From Struthidea cinerea (taxonomy: Eukaryota; Chordata; Aves; Passeriformes; Corcoracidae): a DNA stretch of 64,000 nt. The stretch lies in assembly GCA_013397865.1 (NCBI GenBank), contig VZTI01004089.1, positions 507,598 through 571,597 of the forward strand. The letters run 5' to 3'. Shown here one piece after another: positions 38,218 to 64,000 of this stretch (position 1 is the first letter of the stretch; each line of letters begins with the position of its first letter). The notes beneath the pieces are model-generated. The model was not told where the DNA came from. It saw only the letters and a program-made list of their open reading frames with translations, and made no database searches. Position numbers and translations under genes: made by a program.

Positions 38218-38325
38218 CAAGCACTTTATAAAGATGATCTGAACCACATTACCCTCCTTTAGCAATGAGTACACTAAGGCTTGGAGAGAAGTAACTTCTC
38301 CAGAGCGACCCAGCTGGTCAGTATA
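38218..38325 (+). repeat. MIR-like ancient SINE in GLS 3' UTR
   Basis: Several MIR landmarks occur in order: AGCACTTTATAAA, a degraded AACCACATTACCCT, then GAGTACACTAAGGCTTGGAG, AGAAGTAACTTCTCCAGAG and CCCAGCTGGTCAG. These match the MIR consensus in the + direction with many substitutions. MIRs are scarce in birds and predate the amniote split, so this is very old and may be shared with other amniotes. Confidence 0.6.
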
Positions 38326-39734
38326 GTTGAGAATAAATCCTTTCAAGTTCCTGTATAGTCTCGTCAAAATGCCATAGTGCCTCCCTGCAGGGAGGACAAG
38401 CCACATGGAAAAGTGCTTGGTACTCATCACAAGCAGTGACTGTCTTCATGGTGATGAAATCTTGGAAGAGTCTGAAAGTCTAAAGCCCTCAAATAGCATC
38501 TCGAAGCTCGCTGGCATGGTTATCAAACACTTTTTCTCAAGAATCCTACTGTTCTTAAGCTGGTTGGGTTTGTTTTTTGGGTTGTTTTTTTTTTTTGTTC
38601 TTCTGAAGGTCAGCTATTTTTCTGAAGGCTTTTAACCCATTCTCTTCACATCCTGTGTCACAGCTACCCCCGTTGTAACCAAGAACTAAATGAAATGGCC
38701 TCTGGCTCTCTGTTGAGCCACACCAGTCACTGGGTAGCACAAGGCCTCTTCTCTGCTGCACTCTGATCTAAATTCCAGCACGTTTTCTCTGGCAACAGAT
38801 TTATCGGCTTCAGTGTAAAGGAATATTTCCAGATGGATCCTAGTTCAGAATTACGAATTTCAGTGCTAATCTTCCCTGTTTTCCCCCGATTACAACACAT
38901 CCTGTAGCTTCTCAGAAAAATACCTGATTCAGCTTTATTTAACTGACATTGCATTGTTCAAACTGGCGTTTTTAAACATAGGTATATTATATAGTACACA
39001 CGATATAAACAAACCAAAACCAAAAGAAGGATTTTAACTGAGCTAACATTGAAGACCATAGCTGTCCCTAAACTTAATGCTTTCATACCGAGTGCTTTTA
39101 GCCAGTCTTTAGGTTCAGTGCATTTTTGCTGGTTAGTTTTAGTATTTTCTCATTGTGAGAAGATGGATTATTTTGTAATGTCCAATTCAGCAATGCAGCT
39201 ACTTAGACATGGCATTATTTATAAATATATGCAGTACATTGGTTTGGCTGTTTATCATTCATGACACTGACATGTAGATTTTACAGTAAATAGCTTTTGG
39301 TTATCTTGCCCAACGCTGACTTCCTTACGCTCCAAAGAGGATTCCCCCACTCCTTTGTTTTTATGTCATATATGTTTCTTCTGTATCACAACCTAAAATT
39401 GTTCAGCTAACTTAATGCTTTGTACTCAGAAATATTGTGGTAGTCTTAGCATTAATTAGCCTATCTTTGTGAACAAGCTGTATCGTACCAGATTTTTTTT
39501 TTGCTTCAGAGCTGGACTATCCGTGACTATACTTACTGGCAGTGTACTTCTGGTCATTGTAACTGACTGGGCTGATCTTGACTTTTAGATTCTGTATTGT
39601 GGGGACTAGACAGTGATGAATGTATTTCTAGCAGTTTCCCATGAATGAATCTAAACTTGAGCTGTACTGGTTCTGAAAATGAAAGTTATTTATTTTAAGA
39701 AATAAAATCCAGATAGTGTTGCTTTTTACAGCGT

Positions 39735-39740
39735 AATAAA
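39735..39740 (+). terminator. Probable GLS (KGA) poly(A) signal
   Basis: AATAAA at 39735, with a second at 39701. A G/T-rich stretch (GGTGCTGGTGGGTGTTATTGG region, about 39761-39783) follows at the right distance for a cleavage-stimulating element. This would place the GLS end near 39.76 kb. Confidence 0.65.
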
Positions 39741-39765
39741 TGGAAATATCAAGCTGATGGAGGTG

Positions 39766-40235
39766 CTGGTGGGTGTTATTGGTTATCTGTGTGACTGCCA
39801 TTGAAATAAGTCTTTAGTCATGGGGAAGGCTGTCCAGGAAAACCTACTCTGGTCATCTCCACTGTGCAGAGCATACAGGAAATCAGAATGCATTTATTAA
39901 TGTAGCCTTGTTCTGATTTTTGTTGGTGTTTATTTTGAAACCTACACTTGCAGAGCTGTGTCCTTTCACTGGCTGCTTTTTGTTGGCCAGGAACTCCCAG
40001 CAGCTCTAGCTTTCTCTTGCCTTACTCCTGCTACCCTTCATCACACCAACAATTTCTTTCCTTTATTATTCGTCTGGCTGTGCAGTTCATATAAAAGCCT
40101 GGCAAGTGTGAGATGAGGGATTTTGTCACTTACTCGCCCCAGAGAAGAACAATGCAGCAGTGGTCCAGCTTGGTAGCCCACAAAGATGAGCCACAGATCA
40201 GTTATCCTACTGAGGACTCAAATTAGAAATTCAAA
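39766..40235. other. Spacer between converging GLS and STAT1 3' ends
   Basis: Between the probable GLS cleavage site and the more distal STAT1 poly(A) candidate. I see no repeat, open frame or RNA gene. If STAT1 ends at the 40836 signal instead, the spacer is about 1.05 kb. Confidence 0.55.
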
Positions 40236-40240
40236 TTCAG

Positions 40241-40246
40241 TTTATT
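40241..40246 (-). terminator. Distal STAT1 poly(A) signal candidate
   Basis: TTTATT on the + strand, AATAAA for STAT1. G/T-rich minus-strand sequence follows 30-55 bases downstream (about 40180-40205). Use of this site would bring the STAT1 end to within about 0.45 kb of the GLS end. Confidence 0.4.
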
Positions 40247-40835
40247 GACGTTTGTGTGGGGACGGAAACAAATTAATGAAGTGTTAGAAGCAGTAATAAA
40301 TTTAACAGCCACCTTCTAAGAACTCTAGTGCAGACAGACCTGCAACAATGCAGAGAATTAAAAGCATCAATACTGCCTTGGGCTTCAGAGCTGTAACTCT
40401 TTAGTTGCACAAACAAGTTTGAAATGAGATACAGAGTAGTAAAATACTGGCAGACACATCCACTTTAAAATAGAAATAGCCACAACATAAGAGAGAGAAC
40501 AAAAGTGGCAACTGGCAGTTCCATTTATTAAAAATACATGAAAGAAAATTCCATCGAGGAAAAATCACTGCCTCTAGAACTACTGGCTGTGGAAGGACCA
40601 ACCTGTGAATAAGGCCACTGCTTTAAATCTCACAAAACTGAAGTATAAAAGTAATAACATGTAGAACATGAATACAAAGCATAGCTCAAAAAACAAGTAA
40701 CTTGATTTTTGTATTAGCAATAGATGCACACTCAGCTGGTTACAGTAAGATAAAAGCATTAAGTCACCACTTGTGATGTCCTGTAGCACTGTGAATCTCA
40801 GTAACCCAGGGCACCAAAAATAAGTCAGTTTGGCT

Positions 40836-40841
40836 TTTATT
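40836..40841 (-). terminator. Proximal STAT1 poly(A) signal candidate
   Basis: AATAAA on the minus strand with a T/G-rich stretch within about 30 bases downstream (around 40800-40825). It would give a 3' UTR of about 1.5 kb, close to the human length. A third AATAAA at 40524-40529 has a poorer setting. Confidence 0.45.
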
Positions 40842-40969
40842 TAAATACATGTGTTACCTGCTCTAGGTCCCTTAATTTTTCTTCGGAGCTTTTGCAGGGG
40901 GCACATCAGATGTCCTGGGCACAACACACCAAATGGAACCAGTCCTTCACTTCCCAAACAGCAGCTGAT

Positions 40970-41080
40970 GAGTCTGGAGGGGCCTTGGGAGGTCACCTTG
41001 TCCAAGCCCCTGCTCGGGCAGGGCCCCCACAGTGGGTGCCCTGTTCCTGTCCCTGGACAGGTGGGGTGCAGCATGAGTGC
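40970..41080 (-). repeat. CR1 LINE fragment in STAT1 3' UTR
   Basis: On the + strand: CTGGAGGGGCCTTGGGAGGTC, then TTGTCCAAGCCCCTGCTC and GGGCAGGGCCCCCACAG, a recognisable reverse complement of the avian CR1 3' end. It therefore lies in the same sense as STAT1 and would be transcribed with it. Confidence 0.75.
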
Positions 41081-41958
41081 TCTGCTGCCCCTCTGCTCAG
41101 CTCCATGCTAATTAGCAGCCTGCACTAATAGGTACCCTTAGAGGGAGAGACCAGCTGCCTAGAACAGCCTTGCCTGTTAACTGTGAGTAGTTAATTACCT
41201 TCCAGCGTGCTGAGAAACAAAGCTGTTCCTCCTCTGGTGGAGGCACAGCTTCATCCTTTAAGTACTGCACACTGCATATCCTGCAGCCACTGCTCTGGAT
41301 AAACTGTAACTTCTTCACCTTCCTGTGCCTTACCCCTAATTAGAAACCCCCTTCATTATCAAAGCCTGTAAAGTCTTTTAGCTATTCAAATTTACAGTTA
41401 AATAAATGCCCCGGTTCATAATGCACGAGAAAACTGGAGTTCCATTCCACCTGTTACAACCTAAATGGGGGCTGTATTATTGCAAAAGATAGGAGTGACC
41501 AGATCCTAACCTCAGCAGACTAAGCACAAGTTAACAAAAACATACTTCAATTCCTTTTGCACTCTTGTTAGAGTAGGTTCTCATTTTGTCTCATGACTGC
41601 AGTCTGCAGAGGCTTTAGTCTTGACTATATGCCTTGGGTCGCAAGCTCAGCCTGAGCCAATGCAGCTTGAAGGTGGTGTCCTAAAAAATGCTCTTTAGAG
41701 AAAGATTGTGCTAAACATCCTACACAAGATTAAGCCTCATGAAAACTGCAAAAATGAAACGCAGGTAACATTTTGGGCTTCTGCTCTCTCAAAATGCCAC
41801 ACCCAGAAAAGCTAAAAGCACAACAAACTTCAGCAGCACAGGGATTTGGGGGGGCATGTATCTGTAGAGTGTTTTCCCTTTTGTGATGCAGACAAAAATT
41901 CAAGGTATAAGCTTTCTGAACAGAACCTCTGCAAAAGAACCAGCTTTTCTTTGAAGCC

Positions 41959-42027
41959 TTCTATGGACAGTCAACTAATTTTATGGACAACTTCTATCAA
42001 CAACTTCTATGGACAGTTTAACTAATT
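41959..42027. repeat. Imperfect direct repeat
   Basis: CTTCTATGGACAGT..AACTAATT occurs at about 41959-41980 and again at 42004-42027, with a partial unit (TTATGGACAACTTCTATC) between. It looks like a local slippage duplication inside the STAT1 3' UTR. Confidence 0.8.
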
Positions 42028-42312
42028 CCTTTGAACAATGAATGCATGTTTCTCCCATCACTGTCATTGAGGAGCTCACGTTCCCATCCTCCTCTTCCTC
42101 CACTCTGGCACGGCATCTTGCTAATTAAACAAAGATGTGCACATAAGGAGGCTACTCAGGCTGCTGCTGTTGATATTCCCATTAGCTAAAATTGCTACTG
42201 GACCTTCAGAGAAACCAAGGAAGTGAAGCGTGTCCCCAAGGCATTGACTGCAGCACAGGATGCGTGAAGCGAATCGGCCGTGCTAATGATGCAGGGAAAA
42301 CTCAGCCAAAGC

Positions 42313-63055
<20,743 letters not shown>

Positions 63056-63056
63056 C

Positions 63057-64000
63057 CTGAGGAAGGGGTGAAAAAAAAAGTCAGTGTAAATGTTTAAGTA
63101 GTATTTGGACTGAACCGGTGAAAAATAACTAATTTAAAGTTTTCATGAACATTGACAAAATTGAAGGATGTGCTGATTTTGGCTGGGATAAAGTTTATTT
63201 TGTTCACAGTAGCTAGCATGGGGCTGCATTTTGGATTTGTGCAGGGAACAGTGTTGGTAATACAGGGATGTTTTTGTTACAGCTGAGCAGGGCTTACACA
63301 GCATCAAGGCCCTTTCTGCTCCTCAGTGAGGGGGCTGGGGGTACACAAGGAGTTGGGAGGGGCACACAGCTGGGCAGCTGACCCCAACTGACCAAAGAGA
63401 TATTCCAGACCATGTGGCATCAAGCTCAGCACACAGAGCTGGGGGAAGGAGGAGGAGGAAAGGGGGACATTTTGCATGATGGTGTTTGTCTTCCCAAGTC
63501 ACTGTTAGGCGTGATGGAGCCTGGCTTTCCCGGGATGGCTGAACACCTGCATTTTGCTTTGCTTGTGTACATGGCTTTTGCTTCACTTGTTAAGCTGTCT
63601 TTATCTCAACCCACAATGTTCCTCACTTTTACTCTTCTGATTCTCTCCTCATCCCACCACGTGGGGAGGCAGGGGAAGTGAGCGAGTGGCTGTGTGGTGC
63701 TTTCTTTTTTTTCTCCTTTTCCTCTGAACCCCTTTTCATGGCACTTAGGGTACTGCTAGTGTTACTGCTCTCTTGCTTAGCCTATGGGAATGAGGACCTG
63801 TGTGTTTGATACCTGTACTCTGCATAATTGAGATCCTGAACGTGGAGTATCACCTTTTGTTTGTGCGGATGTATTCCCCATCACCAAGAGCGTGAATGAA
63901 AAAATCAGAGAGCCCTCTAAGTGCCCATTTTCAGTTGCTATTTGTGTCCACACTTGCCTGCTCTGAAAATGGATGAGATATCAAGTCACTTTAAATGTTG
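63057..64000 (-). other. STAT1 intron 2 (3' part)
   Basis: Upstream of the start-codon exon on the STAT1 strand. Most of it is an LTR (63169-63705, listed separately). I did not find a convincing non-coding exon, ISRE or TATA-driven promoter for STAT1 in the remaining sequence to 64000. Confidence 0.55.
63169..63705 (+). mobile_element. Old avian endogenous-retrovirus LTR, 113 bases upstream of STAT1 exon 3
   Basis: Starts TGTGCTGATTTTGGCTGGG and continues with blocks typical of an LTR family widespread in bird genomes: GGGCTGCATTTTGGATTTGTG, CAGCTGACCCCAACTGACC, GGCGTGATGGAGCCTGGCTT, AAGCTGTCTTTATCTCAACCC and GTGAGCGAGTGGCTGTGTGG. Orientation is +, antisense to STAT1. The TATA-like box is lost (CACACAGAGCTGGG), the poly(A) signal is mutated (TTAAGC) and the 3' end is missing, so it is an old relic. 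No internal viral sequence is seen in the window. Confidence 0.8.

Larger units (their letters stand above)
36632..39765 (+). other. GLS: KGA-isoform 3' UTR
   Basis: About 3.1 kb from the stop to a pair of AATAAA signals at 39701 and 39735, similar to the long human KGA 3' UTR. It contains a miR-23 seed match at 36844-36850, a GC-rich patch around 37285-37510 and a MIR-like SINE at 38218-38325 with an internal AATAAA at 38332. The direct-repeat AU elements described for rat KGA mRNA (pH response) were not seen in clear form. The exact end is inferred. Confidence 0.7.
40236..42312 (-). other. STAT1: STAT1 3' UTR (ends inferred)
   Basis: From the candidate exon 25 stop leftward. Minus-strand AATAAA signals occur at 40836-40841, 40524-40529 and 40241-40246. 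The first is followed on the minus strand by a TTATTTTTGGTGCCCTGGG stretch, the last by GTGG/TTTGTGGG motifs. The UTR includes a CR1 piece (40970-41080) and an imperfect direct repeat (41959-42027). Extent depends on which signal is used and on exon 25 being right. Confidence 0.5.

Noticed and set aside
36632..39765. AU-rich pH-response direct repeats known from rat KGA mRNA
   Set aside because: I did not find the paired eight-base AU motifs in recognisable form in this 3' UTR.
63660..63720. A/G-rich minus-strand stretch resembling an interferon response element
   Set aside because: The GAAA spacing does not match GAAANNGAAA and the tract is a simple purine run at the edge of the LTR.

Overview
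This window is vertebrate nuclear DNA, almost certainly from a bird. It holds two large, intron-rich genes arranged tail to tail: the 3' two-thirds of GLS (kidney-type glutaminase) on the + strand and nearly all of STAT1 on the - strand. This is the gene order known from amniotes (GLS-STAT1-STAT4 in human). CR1-type LINE fragments, bird-type retroviral LTRs and compact introns point to Aves. A songbird is a guess only.

Layout. 1-7118: GLS intron, AT-rich, with no exon recognised. 7119-14618: seven GLS exons (8-14 in human numbering) coding for most of the glutaminase catalytic domain. 15454-15600: the alternative last exon of isoform GAC with its 3' UTR. 15601-34856: a 19-kb GAC/KGA intron with CR1 fragments, a G-quadruplex motif, a 39-base assembly gap and a CpG-rich island near 28.2-28.75 kb. 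34857-36631: four exons of the KGA-specific, ankyrin-bearing C terminus, followed by a 3.1-kb 3' UTR with a MIR-like SINE and a miR-23 seed match. About 39.76-40.8 kb: the short space between the converging 3' ends. About 40.2-42.3 kb: STAT1 3' UTR. 42313-63056: 23 coding exons of STAT1 (3-25 in human numbering), giving a predicted 755-residue protein. 63169-63705: an old LTR in the intron just upstream of the start-codon exon. The first STAT1 (non-coding) exons and promoter, and GLS exons 1-7, lie outside the window.

Function. GLS hydrolyses glutamine to glutamate in mitochondria; the two 3' ends give GAC (48 unique residues) or KGA (119 unique residues), both exactly the human lengths. STAT1 is the interferon-activated transcription factor. 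Its SH2 arginine, the activating tyrosine (703 here, 701 in human) and the transactivation serine (729 here, 727 in human) are intact. The exon-23 splice donor carries an in-frame GTG-TAA, so keeping that intron gives the short STAT1-beta form (714 residues here, 712 in human). The two genes share no pathway step; they are linked by position and possibly by interference between their 3' ends.

Exon calls rest on reading frame, exact phase agreement across introns, GT-AG boundaries and recalled family sequence. No alignment was run. The weakest coding call is STAT1 exon 25. I found no unknown multi-gene system. The most unusual structures are the STAT1-beta stop built into a splice donor, a set of local duplications in STAT1 introns 16-18, and the intronic CpG island in GLS.
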